Source: Pelagerythrobacter sp041912895 (GTDB lineage: Bacteria > Pseudomonadota > Alphaproteobacteria > Sphingomonadales > Sphingomonadaceae). From it: DNA of 64,000 nt. The DNA lies in the NCBI RefSeq assembly GCF_041912895.1, contig NZ_JAYSGI010000001.1:496001-560000 (forward strand), read 5' to 3'. The translations under genes were made by a program, and so were the position numbers. This document shows positions 53,082 to 61,503 of this stretch, piece after piece (position 1 is the first letter of the stretch; the number at the start of each line of letters is the position of its first letter). Below the pieces are notes generated by a model. The model saw nothing but the letters and a program-made list of their open reading frames with translations. It was not told where the DNA came from and did not search any database.

Positions 53082-54832
53082 CAGACGAGCGCCTTCGCCT
53101 TGTCGTCCATCGTGCCGCTGACCTTGTCGCCGTAGAGCAGCATCTCGGTGTGTGCCGCGCCGCTGGGGATCATCGGGAAGCAGTTCGCCTCCTTCGACAC
53201 CCGGCAATCGACCATCACCGGCCCGTCGTGCGCCAGCATCGCTTCGATCCCCGCGTCGAGCCCGGCCTCGTCCTCGATGCGGATGCCCTTCCAGCCATAG
53301 GCTTCGGCGAGCTTCACGAAATCGGGCAGGCTGTCCGAATACGAGTTCGAATAGCGGCTTTCATAGGTGAGTTCCTGCCACTGGCGAACCATGCCCATGT
53401 ACTCGTTGTTGAGGATGAATACCTTCACCGGCAGGCGATACTGGCTGGCGGTGGCGAGTTCCTGGATGTTCATCTGGATCGAAGCCTCGCCCGCGATGTC
53501 GATCACCAGCGCGCCAGGATTGCCGAGCTGCGCGCCGATCGCGGCGGGCAGGCCGTAGCCCATCGTGCCGAGGCCGCCGCTGGTGAGCCAGCGGTTGGGG
53601 GCGGCAAAGCCGAAATACTGCGCGGCCCACATCTGGTGCTGGCCGACTTCGGTGCTGACGATCGGATCGTGGCCGCGGGTGAGGGCGAACAGCCGCTCGA
53701 CTGCTTTCTGCGGCATTATCTCGCTGTTGCGCGGCGGGTAGGCGAGGCATTCGACCGCGCGCCAGCCGGCGATGCGCGCCTTCCACTCGCCCAGATCGCG
53801 CGCGCGCCGGGTGCCCCAGCCTTCGACGAGCTGATCGAGCACATCGCCGCAGTCGCCCACGATGGCGAGATCGACCGGCACCGTCTTGTTGATCGAACTC
53901 CGGTCGATATCGATGTGTATCTTCTTGGAATCAGGCGAGAACGCATCGAGCCGCCCGGTCACGCGATCGTCGAACCGGGCACCGATGCAGACCATCAGGT
54001 CGCAGCGGTTCATCGCCATGTTCGCTTCGTAGGTGCCGTGCATCCCGAGCATGCCGAGCCAGTCGGGATGGTCGCAGGGAAACGCGCCGAGGCCCATCAG
54101 CGTGCTGGTGACCGGCGCGCCGGTAAGATCCTGCAGACGGCGCAGCAGTTCGCTCGCGCGCGGCCCCGCGTTGATGACCCCGCCGCCGGTGTAGAGCACC
54201 GGGCATTCGGCTTGTGCCATCATCTCGACCGCCCGCGTGATCGCCTCGTCCTCCCCGCGGGTCTGCGGGGCGTAGCGGGCCGAGGCGAGCGGAGCGTCGT
54301 CCTGATCGCTCCACGATGCGAGCGCGATCTGCACGTCCTTGGGAATGTCGACCACGACCGGGCCGGGGCGGCCGGTGGTGGCGATGCGGAACGCCTCCTC
54401 GATCGTCGCGCGCAGCTGCGTCGGGTCCTTCACGAGGTAGTTGTGCTTGGTGCAGTGGCGCGTGATGCCGACGGTGTCGGCCTCCTGAAACGCGTCGGTC
54501 CCGATCAGCGAGGTCGGCACCTGCCCGGTGATGACGACGAGCGGGATCGAATCCATGAAGGCGTCGGCGATGCCGGTCACGGCATTGGTCGCCCCGGGGC
54601 CGGAAGTGACGAGCACCACGCCGGGCTTGCCGGTCGAGCGGGCGTAGCCTTCGGCCGCGTGCGCCGCGCCCGCTTCGTGCCGCACGAGGATATGGCGCAG
54701 GCGTTGATCCGCGAACAGCTGGTCGTAGATCGGCAGCACCGCGCCGCCGGGATAGCCGAATACGAATTCGACGCCCTGCCGCACCAGACATTCGATCAGG
54801 ATGGACGCGCCGCTGCGCTCCTCCGCCGCCAT
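53081..54832 (-). CDS. ilvB: acetolactate synthase large (catalytic) subunit
   Basis: This 583-aa thiamine-diphosphate enzyme forms acetolactate or acetohydroxybutyrate from pyruvate, the first common step of branched-chain amino-acid synthesis. The N-terminal GVEFVFGYPGGAVLPIYD holds the catalytic Glu environment with HEAGAAHAAEGYAR. The C-terminal TPP-binding motif is GEASIQMNIQELATASQYRL through ILNNEYMGMVRQWQ. The ATG at 54832 is preferred because the family N-terminus starts there with AAGGAAAGGG upstream. A terminator-like hairpin precedes it. Confidence 0.97.
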   Translation of the reverse strand: MAAEERSGASILIECLVRQGVEFVFGYPGGAVLPIYDQLFADQRLRHILVRHEAGAAHAAEGYARSTGKPGVVLVTSGPGATNAVTGIADAFMDSIPLVVITGQVPTSLIGTDAFQEADTVGITRHCTKHNYLVKDPTQLRATIEEAFRIATTGRPGPVVVDIPKDVQIALASWSDQDDAPLASARYAPQTRGEDEAITRAVEMMAQAECPVLYTGGGVINAGPRASELLRRLQDLTGAPVTSTLMGLGAFPCDHPDWLGMLGMHGTYEANMAMNRCDLMVCIGARFDDRVTGRLDAFSPDSKKIHIDIDRSSINKTVPVDLAIVGDCGDVLDQLVEGWGTRRARDLGEWKARIAGWRAVECLAYPPRNSEIMPQKAVERLFALTRGHDPIVSTEVGQHQMWAAQYFGFAAPNRWLTSGGLGTMGYGLPAAIGAQLGNPGALVIDIAGEASIQMNIQELATASQYRLPVKVFILNNEYMGMVRQWQELTYESRYSNSYSDSLPDFVKLAEAYGWKGIRIEDEAGLDAGIEAMLAHDGPVMVDCRVSKEANCFPMIPSGAAHTEMLLYGDKVSGTMDDKAKALV

Positions 54833-54871
54833 TGTTCGACCCTTTCCTTCCAAACGAAAACCGTATCGCCG

Positions 54872-54912
54872 AAAAAAGAGCGACCCGGCGCGGGGGGTTA
54901 TCGCGCCGGGCC
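54872..54912 (-). terminator. terminator/attenuator between miaA and ilvB
   Basis: On the minus strand an 11-bp stem including one G-T pair (core CCCGGCGCG 54902-54910 / CGCGCCGGG 54884-54892) has a 9-nt loop and is followed after six bases by TTTTTT (54872-54877). It lies 55 nt downstream of the miaA stop and about 40 nt before the ilvB ATG. GGCCA (54931-54935) can pair with TGGCC (54909-54913) and compete with the 5' arm, an antiterminator-like option. It may end miaA transcripts, attenuate ilvBHC, or both. Confidence 0.75.
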
Positions 54913-54935
54913 AAAGCTTTTAAAACGACCTGGCC

Positions 54936-54964
54936 TCGCTATGAGACATAAAATGCCATGTCAA
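54936..54964 (-). promoter_or_regulatory. candidate sigma-70 promoter for ilvBHC
   Basis: A perfect -35 TTGACA (54959-54964) is followed after 17 nt by TAGCGA (54936-54941), a weak -10. It starts 3 nt past the miaA stop codon. A transcript from here would begin near 54929 and meet the terminator hairpin almost at once, which is odd for a main promoter and suggests reading from within miaA is also used. Confidence 0.35.
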
Positions 54965-54967
54965 GGC

Positions 54968-55939
54968 CTAATCACGTAATAATAATGCGAAATTGTCCTC
55001 AATATCACCCGATATCGTCTCCATGCGGTTCCATTCTTGCGGGGGCTGATGGCGGAACCAAGTATACTGCCGCTTGGCGTAGCGGCGTGTCGCTTGCCGT
55101 CCAGCCTCGATGGCCTGATCGCGCGAAAGCTCGCCGTTCAGCAGTGCCGCGATCTCGCGTACGCCGATCGCGCGCATGACGGGTAGCGCCGGGTCCAGCC
55201 CTCGCGCGAGCAACGCCTCCACCTCCTCGGTGGCCCCCGCATCCATCATTATCGCAAACCGCCGGTCGCAGCGTTCGTAGAGCCAGCTTCGCTCCGGCAG
55301 GAGAACCAGCGGGTGGAGGTCGACCGCATCGCCGATCCCGCCTTCGCGATGCGCCTGCCAGTGCGCTAACGGCTTGCCGGTAGAACGAACCACCTCCAGC
55401 GCGCGCGCGATGCGCGTGGTGTCGGCAGTGGCAAGCACGGCGGCGCGTGCCGGATCGAGGCGCGCCAGATCGGCATAAGCTTCGACCACCGGCATCGCGC
55501 GTACTTCTACGCGCACGGCAGGGTCGATCGGCGGGATGGGCGCGATCCCGTCGAGCAGGGTGCGCAGGTACAGCCCGGTGCCGCCGACGAGGATCGGCAC
55601 GGCGCCCTCGTCGTGCAGCGCCGCGATCTCAACCTTTGCGCGTGCAGCCCAGTCGGCTGCGGAGCAAGCCTGCGCCCCGTCCCACGCGCCGAACAGGCGA
55701 TGGGGAACCCCTTTCATTTCCTGCTCGGAAGGCCGCGCGCTTAGCACTCGCAGGTCGGCATAGGCCTGTGCGCTGTCCGCGTTGATAACCGCCGCCGGGC
55801 GTCCGCGCGCAATCAACGTCTGCGCCAGCCGCACGGCCAGATCGCTCTTGCCGCTCGCGGTCGGCCCTGCGATGAGCGCGACCGGCTTCTTTGGCGGCGA
55901 CCGCCTGCCGTCGGAACTCGGAGAATTATCGGTGCTCAT
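54968..55939 (-). CDS. miaA: tRNA dimethylallyltransferase
   Basis: This 323-aa enzyme adds a dimethylallyl group to A37 of tRNAs reading UNN codons. The Walker A GPTASGKSD is at residues 25-33, followed by NADSAQAYADLRVLSARP and VGGTGLYLRTLLDG. The C-terminal TRRYAKRQYTWFRHQ is conserved. The last 18 residues, METISGDIEDNFALLLRD, lie beyond the family core and use rare codons ATA and TTA-TTA-TTA. The start at 55939 overlaps the divergent serB start by 8 nt. Its modification affects tRNA-Leu(UAA), relevant to the possible attenuator downstream. Confidence 0.94.
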   Translation of the reverse strand: MSTDNSPSSDGRRSPPKKPVALIAGPTASGKSDLAVRLAQTLIARGRPAAVINADSAQAYADLRVLSARPSEQEMKGVPHRLFGAWDGAQACSAADWAARAKVEIAALHDEGAVPILVGGTGLYLRTLLDGIAPIPPIDPAVRVEVRAMPVVEAYADLARLDPARAAVLATADTTRIARALEVVRSTGKPLAHWQAHREGGIGDAVDLHPLVLLPERSWLYERCDRRFAIMMDAGATEEVEALLARGLDPALPVMRAIGVREIAALLNGELSRDQAIEAGRQATRRYAKRQYTWFRHQPPQEWNRMETISGDIEDNFALLLRD

Positions 55940-56816
55940 CGCCCGGCTGATAGCAGACCCGGCCGAACTGGAAACGCGCCTCGACCGCGCGACCGCCGCG
56001 CTGGAGGGCGAGGGGATGCGCGTGGCGCTGGCCCAGATGCTCGATTTCTGCGGCGACGTGCTCCAGATCGGCCTGCCCGAAGGTGACGCCACGACGCTGC
56101 GCCGCGTGCTCGACGAGCATTTCGCGCCCGCCGATGTGCTCGTGTCCGAAGCCGAGATCGCGGTGCCCGAACTGTTCGTGTCGGACATGGATTCCACCAT
56201 GATCGGGCAGGAATGCATCGACGAACTGGCCGATTTCGCAGGGCTGAAAGATCGTGTTGCCGCGATCACCGAACGCGCGATGCAGGGCGAACTCGACTTC
56301 GCCAGCGCGCTGGCCGAGCGGGTCGGGCTGCTCGCGGGGCTGGGCGAGGATGCGATCGAAACCTGCCTTGCGGAACGCATCCGCCCGGTCGCGGGTGCGG
56401 CAACGCTGGTCGCTACGTTGAAGGCGAAGGGGTGCCGCACGGTGCTGGTAACGGGCGGCTTCCATCACTTCGCCGATCCGGTGGCGGAGCGGATCGGCTT
56501 CGAACACGTCGTCGGCAACCGGCTCGCGGTGGCGGACGGCAAGCTGACCGGCGCGCTCGTGGGCGCGATCACCGACAGCGCGGTGAAGGAACGCGTGCTA
56601 CGCGAGGAGGCGGCGCGCATCGGGTCCGACGCCACGAGCCTCGCTGCCGGCGACGGGGCGAACGACATTCCGATGCTGCAGGCGGCGACCTGGGGCCTCG
56701 CCTATCGCGCCAAGCCCAAGGCCCGCGCCGCCGCCGACGGCTGGGTCGATCGCGGCGACCTGACCGCGGTGCTCGACCTGTTGGGCGTGCCGCGCGAGGA
56801 ATGGGTACGGGGTTGA
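55932..56816 (+). CDS. serB: phosphoserine phosphatase
   Basis: This 294-aa HAD-superfamily enzyme makes serine from phosphoserine. After an N-terminal ACT-like region (residues 1-75) comes the HAD core with nucleophile Asp85 and acid Asp87 in SDMDSTMI. Motif 2 is VTGGFHHF, and GDGANDIPML is motif 4. The start is a GTG at 55932 with GGAG 8 nt upstream. The longer open frame runs antisense through miaA and is unlikely. Confidence 0.92.
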   Translation: MLIARLIADPAELETRLDRATAALEGEGMRVALAQMLDFCGDVLQIGLPEGDATTLRRVLDEHFAPADVLVSEAEIAVPELFVSDMDSTMIGQECIDELADFAGLKDRVAAITERAMQGELDFASALAERVGLLAGLGEDAIETCLAERIRPVAGAATLVATLKAKGCRTVLVTGGFHHFADPVAERIGFEHVVGNRLAVADGKLTGALVGAITDSAVKERVLREEAARIGSDATSLAAGDGANDIPMLQAATWGLAYRAKPKARAAADGWVDRGDLTAVLDLLGVPREEWVRG

Positions 56817-56891
56817 GGCGCGCGCCGATTAACTTTCAATTTGCAACCGATCGTCTATACTGACAGCAGTGTCAGTCCAGGACTCGCTGCG

Positions 56892-57731
56892 ATGAACGAG
56901 ACCCACGCCCTTCTTCAAGCCGATAGCAACGCCGCCTGCGCGGCCGACGGGACGGTGTTCCGCAACCCCGTGCGGCCGCAGCCGAAGCGCGACGTGGGCA
57001 AGGCGCTGCATCACTTCCGCGAGCTCATCAAGGACAAGGAAGACACCGAGCAGGTGTTCCACATCTACGAGGCGCTGCCGTCGAAGGATTTCCTGCCGCG
57101 CGCCCGCGCGCTGACGCTGAGCGAGCACGGCGAGGCGTTGCGCGCGAGCGAGCCGTTCCTGCCGCCGATCCTCGACAACCATGCCGCCTTGCGCAAGCTG
57201 CCGCGCGGGAGCGTGGCGCACGCCTATTGCGACTTCATGGAGCGCGAGGGGCTGACCGCCGCCGGGCTGGTCGCCGAATCGGACAAGATGGGGCGGCCCA
57301 AATACGGCGACCTGATCGAATGGTACGGCTTCCGCCAGCGCGATACGCACGACCTGATGCACGTGCTGACCGGCTACGGCCGCGACGCGCTGGGCGAACA
57401 GTGCGTGCTGCTGTTCACCCACGGGCAGAGCCCGAGCCACGGACACCTGCTGTTGGGCTATGCCGGGGCGCTGAACATCAAGAAGCAGGTGAAGAGCCGC
57501 GCGCCGGTCTATCGCGCGGTGCGCGAGGCGCATCGCATCGGCAAGGCGTGTCCGCCGATCGCGGAGATGCCGATCCGCGAACTCTTGGCGATGGACCTGA
57601 TCCACGCGCGCGAAGTCCTGCGGATCACCGAGCCGGTGTGGTACGCGCGCTGCCACGAAGTGTGGCGCAGCGAGGGCGTCGATCCCTACGACCTGCTCGG
57701 CAAGGCGATGGCGGAGAAGCTCGCCGCCTAG
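56892..57731 (+). CDS. COQ4 family ubiquinone biosynthesis protein
   Basis: This 279-aa protein has the COQ4 zinc-type motif HDLMH (His153, Asp154, His157) in QRDTHDLMHVLTGYGRDALGE, and a YHHA-like region is absent. Other segments are FRELIKDKEDTEQVFHIYEA, typical of bacterial COQ4s, and LLLGYAGALNIKK. COQ4 takes part in the ubiquinone pathway; in eukaryotes it organises the CoQ complex and has been linked to C1 decarboxylation/hydroxylation. The start at 56892 is chosen over 56841 as the N-terminus of the conserved part. Its stop shares CTAG with the convergent gene. Confidence 0.87.
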   Translation: MNETHALLQADSNAACAADGTVFRNPVRPQPKRDVGKALHHFRELIKDKEDTEQVFHIYEALPSKDFLPRARALTLSEHGEALRASEPFLPPILDNHAALRKLPRGSVAHAYCDFMEREGLTAAGLVAESDKMGRPKYGDLIEWYGFRQRDTHDLMHVLTGYGRDALGEQCVLLFTHGQSPSHGHLLLGYAGALNIKKQVKSRAPVYRAVREAHRIGKACPPIAEMPIRELLAMDLIHAREVLRITEPVWYARCHEVWRSEGVDPYDLLGKAMAEKLAA

Positions 57732-58207
57732 CCCGCGCGTCGCGAATAGGCGCGCGCCGTCAGCCACGCGATCGGGATGCCGACGAGGATGCAGTGGGAG
57801 AACAGCGCGTTGCCCACACTCCACGCCACTTCGCCCGCGCTCTTGCCGACCCACGTGGCGGGCGGCCAGTAGTCGGGCCAGCGCAGCGGGCGGACGATCC
57901 AGTACATGATCGCCCACAGCAGCAGGCCGTAAAGCAGCCCGGCGACGATCGGGTGGCGGAGCAGCGCGGGGAACCGGGGCGCGATGGCGACGTATGCGGC
58001 GGCCATCGCCAGCATGATCGCGAAATGCGTCAGCAGCCCCAGCGGCGCGCCCGCTGCGCTCTGGAACATGCCGTCGCCGAACGGTCCGCTGGCGACGAAT
58101 TGCAGCACTTGCAGCGGGGTGACGCCCGCCATGCCCGCGAACACGAAGGCGGAGAGGATGTCGAGCGTCCCGGCGATCAGCCAGGCCAGCAGTATGGTGC
58201 GCGGCAT
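57728..58207 (-). CDS. hypothetical four-helix inner-membrane protein
   Basis: This 159-aa integral membrane protein has four predicted helices: LLAWLIAGTLDILSAFVFAG, a second near residues 55-75, a third LLYGLLLWAIMYWIV, and a last near 135-152. Conserved-looking aromatic and Pro residues are in the loop LRWPDYWPPATW. I do not recognise a family. It overlaps the convergent COQ4 stop by 4 nt and is followed at its 5' side by purL on the same strand with a 71-nt gap. Confidence 0.7.
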   Translation of the reverse strand: MPRTILLAWLIAGTLDILSAFVFAGMAGVTPLQVLQFVASGPFGDGMFQSAAGAPLGLLTHFAIMLAMAAAYVAIAPRFPALLRHPIVAGLLYGLLLWAIMYWIVRPLRWPDYWPPATWVGKSAGEVAWSVGNALFSHCILVGIPIAWLTARAYSRRAG

Positions 58208-58278
58208 GAGGCGCTCTCCCGATTATGCCGCCGGTTTATACCACTTCGTTCGCCGGGGGAACGGGCGAGCGCCACGCC

Positions 58279-60459
58279 TCAGCCTTCCATCCAGTCGCGG
58301 AAGAAGGCGTGATGGGCTTCGCGTAGCGAGGTGAGCGCAACGCCCGCCACGCTGTCGCCGCCGACGGTGCCGATCCGGTGCATCGGGATGCCTGCCGCCT
58401 GGATCTGCTCGGCATTGGCGCTGGTGACGACGTAGCGGCCCTGATCCTCGCCGAACGCGGTCACGTGGTCGCCGATTTGCTCCAGAGTACAGCCGATATT
58501 GCCCGCGAGCGCCATTTCGGCGAGCGCGACCAGTAGGCCGCCGTCGGACACGTCGTGGACCGCGGTGACCAGCCCTTCGCCGATCAGCTTGCGGACGAAT
58601 TCGCCGCGCTCGCGTTCCTTGGCGAGATCGACCGGCGGGGCCTCGCCCGCTTCGTGTCCGTGCAGTTCGCGCAGCCACAGCGACTGGCCCAAGTGGCCGT
58701 TGTTGTCGCCGATCACGAAGATCGCGTCGCCTTCGCCCGCAAAGCCGATCCGCGCCATATGCGCGTAATCCGCGATCACCCCGACGCCGCCGATCGCGGG
58801 GGTGGGGAGGATCGCGCTGCCACCGCCGGTCGCCTTGCTCTCGTTGTAGAGGCTGACGTTGCCGCTCACGATCGGGAAATCGAGCGCGCGGCAGGCGTCG
58901 CCCATGCCTTCGAGGCAGCCGGTGAGCTGCGCCATGATCTCGGGCCGCTGGGGGTTGGCGAAGTTGAGGCAATTGGTCACCGCCAGCGGGCGCGCGCCGA
59001 CCGCGCAGAGGTTGCGATACGCTTCGGCGATCGCCTGCTTGCCGCCTTCGTAGGGGTCGGCGTAGCAATAGCGCGGGGTGCAATCGGTGGTCATCGCCAG
59101 CGCCTTGCGCGTGCCGTGGACGCGGACCACCCCCGCATCGCCGCCGGTCTGGAGCGTGTCGGCGCCGACCTGGCTGTCGTATTGCTCCCAGATCCACTTG
59201 CGCGAGGCGAGGGCGGGGCTGGCCATCAGCTTGAGCAGGTCCGCGCCAAGATCGGTGCTGGCCGGCACCTCGCCGAGCAGGGCGACGTTCGCCCACGCCT
59301 TGTAATCCTCGCGGCTCATCGCGGGCCGATCGTAGAGCGGCGCGTCGGCGGCAAGCGGGCCGAGCGGGATGTCGCAAACGACCTCGCCGCCGAATTCAAG
59401 CACCATGTGCTGCGTATCGGTGACTTCGCCGATGACCGCGAAATCGAGTTCCCACTTGCGGAAGATCGCCTCGGCCTCGGCCTCGCGACCGGGCTTGAGG
59501 ACCATCAGCATGCGTTCCTGGCTCTCGCTCAGCATCATCTCGTAGGGCGTCATGCCCTCTTCGCGACAGGGCACCTTGTCCATGTCGAGCCGGATGCCGG
59601 CCTTACCGTTCGTCGCCATCTCGACGCTGGAGGACGTGAGACCCGCCGCGCCCATGTCCTGGATGGCGACGATCATGTCGGTCGCCATCAGTTCCAGGCA
59701 CGCCTCGATCAGCAGCTTTTCGGTGAACGGATCGCCGACCTGCACGGTGGGGCGCTTTTCCTCGGCGTCCTCGCCGAAGTCCGCGCTCGCCATCGTCGCG
59801 CCGTGGATGCCGTCGCGCCCCGTCTTGGAGCCGACGTAGACGATCGGATTGCCGACGCCGGTGGCGGCGGAATAGAAGATCCGGTCGGCATCGGCGACGC
59901 CCACCGTCATCGCGTTGACGAGGATGTTGCCGTCGTAGGCCGGGTGGAAGTTCGTCTCCCCGCCCACGGTCGGCACGCCGACGCAATTGCCGTAGCCGCC
60001 GATCCCCGCGACCACGCCTTTGACGAGATGCTTCATCTTCGGATGATCGGGGCGGCCGAAGCGCAGCGCGTTCATGTTCGCGACGGGCCGCGCGCCCATC
60101 GTGAACACATCGCGCAGGATGCCGCCCACGCCCGTCGCCGCCCCCTGATAGGGTTCGATGTAGCTCGGGTGGTTGTGGCTCTCCATCTTGAAGATCGCTG
60201 CCTGCCCGTCACCGATGTCGATCACGCCCGCGTTCTCACCCGGGCCGCAGATCACCCACGGCGCCTCGGTCGGCAGCTTCTTCAGGTGGATGCGGCTGGA
60301 CTTGTAGCTGCAATGCTCCGACCACATGACCGAGAAGATACCGAGCTCGACGAGGTTCGGCTCGCGCCCCAGCGCATGGAGCACACGCTCGTATTCCTCG
60401 GGGCTGAGGCCGTGCTGTTCGACGACTTCGGGGGTGATCGCGGACTCGGGTGTTGCCAT
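58279..60459 (-). CDS. purL: phosphoribosylformylglycinamidine synthase subunit PurL
   Basis: This 726-aa small-type PurL works with separate PurS and PurQ to convert FGAR to FGAM in purine synthesis. N-terminal MWSEHCSYKSSRIHLKKLP and AIFKMESHNHPSYIEPYQGA (ATP/metal binding), and IQDMGAAGLTSSSVEMATNG, are conserved. The second AIR-synthase-like repeat spans the C-terminal half with VHDVSDGGLLVALAEMALA. No PurS or PurQ gene is in the window. Confidence 0.97.
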   Translation of the reverse strand: MATPESAITPEVVEQHGLSPEEYERVLHALGREPNLVELGIFSVMWSEHCSYKSSRIHLKKLPTEAPWVICGPGENAGVIDIGDGQAAIFKMESHNHPSYIEPYQGAATGVGGILRDVFTMGARPVANMNALRFGRPDHPKMKHLVKGVVAGIGGYGNCVGVPTVGGETNFHPAYDGNILVNAMTVGVADADRIFYSAATGVGNPIVYVGSKTGRDGIHGATMASADFGEDAEEKRPTVQVGDPFTEKLLIEACLELMATDMIVAIQDMGAAGLTSSSVEMATNGKAGIRLDMDKVPCREEGMTPYEMMLSESQERMLMVLKPGREAEAEAIFRKWELDFAVIGEVTDTQHMVLEFGGEVVCDIPLGPLAADAPLYDRPAMSREDYKAWANVALLGEVPASTDLGADLLKLMASPALASRKWIWEQYDSQVGADTLQTGGDAGVVRVHGTRKALAMTTDCTPRYCYADPYEGGKQAIAEAYRNLCAVGARPLAVTNCLNFANPQRPEIMAQLTGCLEGMGDACRALDFPIVSGNVSLYNESKATGGGSAILPTPAIGGVGVIADYAHMARIGFAGEGDAIFVIGDNNGHLGQSLWLRELHGHEAGEAPPVDLAKERERGEFVRKLIGEGLVTAVHDVSDGGLLVALAEMALAGNIGCTLEQIGDHVTAFGEDQGRYVVTSANAEQIQAAGIPMHRIGTVGGDSVAGVALTSLREAHHAFFRDWMEG

Positions 60460-60469
60460 GCGCGCGCCC

Positions 60470-61150
60470 TTAGCGTCGCCAGGTCGGCACCGCCAGTCCC
60501 ACCTCGCGCCGGTGCCAGCGCGTGTTGCCCGTCCAGTAAGCGGCCCAGGTCGCGACGCCGAAGGCCGCCAGCACGCTCAGGTACAGGATCGGCCCCGCCG
60601 ATTCGGGCGGCGGGCCGAACCAGTTGATCGCCTGCAGCGCCAGCAGGAGCGCGATCAGGATCAGCGGCGGCGCGACCGGCCCCTTGGTCCGCCGCACGTA
60701 GAGCGCGAAGGCGGCAAGCACTAGGCCGGTTTCCAGCGGCATCGCGATCGCCGGGTGGTTCCACAGGCCGAAGCCGAGATAGGGCGCCTCGCCCGCCAGC
60801 GTCAGGTCCGGCCGGTGGAACAGCAGGTCGAGGAACCAGTGCGACATGACCACCGCGCCGCCGATTGCCGCGGTCAGCAGGTCGCGCCGCCACACCAGCA
60901 GGATCAGCGCGAAGGCCAGCGCCCAGATCGCGCTGCCGGCCAGGCTGTGGGTATAGGGCATGTGGTAGAGATCGAGCGGGTTCATCGCGGTCGCGCCCGG
61001 TTCGATCCGCAGCCGCTCCACCCCAACCATCGCCAGTGCGAAGAAGCCCCAGTCCACCAGTTGCGCGGCGATGAACAGCGTGCCGAGCTTGGGCGCGCGC
61101 TTGTGCGCGGCGGCCGCGACGAAGGCGGCGGACCAGTGCCCTATCAACAT
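60470..61150 (-). CDS. hypothetical polytopic membrane protein (DUF457-like)
   Basis: This 226-aa protein has six or seven hydrophobic segments. LIGHWSAAFVAAAAH near the start and VMSHWFLDLLFHRPDLTL in the middle contain His/Asp residues inside helices, as in membrane-bound metal-dependent hydrolase-like proteins (DUF457/YdjM). The function is unknown. It ends 10 nt upstream of the purL start on the same strand and so could be cotranscribed with it. It is divergent from xseB. Confidence 0.7.
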   Translation of the reverse strand: MLIGHWSAAFVAAAAHKRAPKLGTLFIAAQLVDWGFFALAMVGVERLRIEPGATAMNPLDLYHMPYTHSLAGSAIWALAFALILLVWRRDLLTAAIGGAVVMSHWFLDLLFHRPDLTLAGEAPYLGFGLWNHPAIAMPLETGLVLAAFALYVRRTKGPVAPPLILIALLLALQAINWFGPPPESAGPILYLSVLAAFGVATWAAYWTGNTRWHRREVGLAVPTWRR

Positions 61151-61251
61151 GCGCGCACCGCGGCTGCCGCAAAGCCTGCTGTCGTCATCCCCGCCCCCTC
61201 GTCGAGAGGCAACTTGACCAAGCGGGGGGCGACGGTCAATGCTCGATCGCG

Positions 61252-61503
61252 ATGACGCAAGCTGCCCCAGATATCGCCGGAATGAGTTTCGAGGACGCGC
61301 TGAAGGCGCTCGAGGAGATCGTGAGGAAGCTGGAGGGGGGCGAGGTGCCGCTTGACGATTCGATCACGCTCTACGAGCGCGGCGAGGCGCTGCGCCGCCA
61401 TTGCCAGGCACGGCTCGACGCGGCGCAGGCGCGGATCGAGAAGATCGTGACCGGGCCCGACGGGCAGGCGCGCGCCACCGCCCCGTTCGACGCGGAAGGC
61501 TGA
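61252..61503 (+). CDS. xseB: exodeoxyribonuclease VII small subunit
   Basis: This 83-aa small subunit, a coiled helical hairpin, reads MSFEDALKALEEIVRKLEGG then VPLDDSITLYERGEALRRHC. ExoVII degrades single-stranded DNA in both directions and needs XseA, which is not in the window. The stop TGA overlaps the ispA ATG (TGATG), a linkage frequent in proteobacteria. Confidence 0.95.
   Translation: MTQAAPDIAGMSFEDALKALEEIVRKLEGGEVPLDDSITLYERGEALRRHCQARLDAAQARIEKIVTGPDGQARATAPFDAEG

Noticed and set aside
54941..54958. Short ORFs (for example one starting at 54958) between the miaA stop and the ilvB terminator as leader peptides
   Set aside because: They contain no run of Ile, Leu or Val codons; the in-frame tail of miaA is the better candidate.
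55940..56440. Long N-terminal extension of miaA through serB
   Set aside because: It is antisense to serB, Ser-rich and low complexity; the Walker A position fits a start at 55939.
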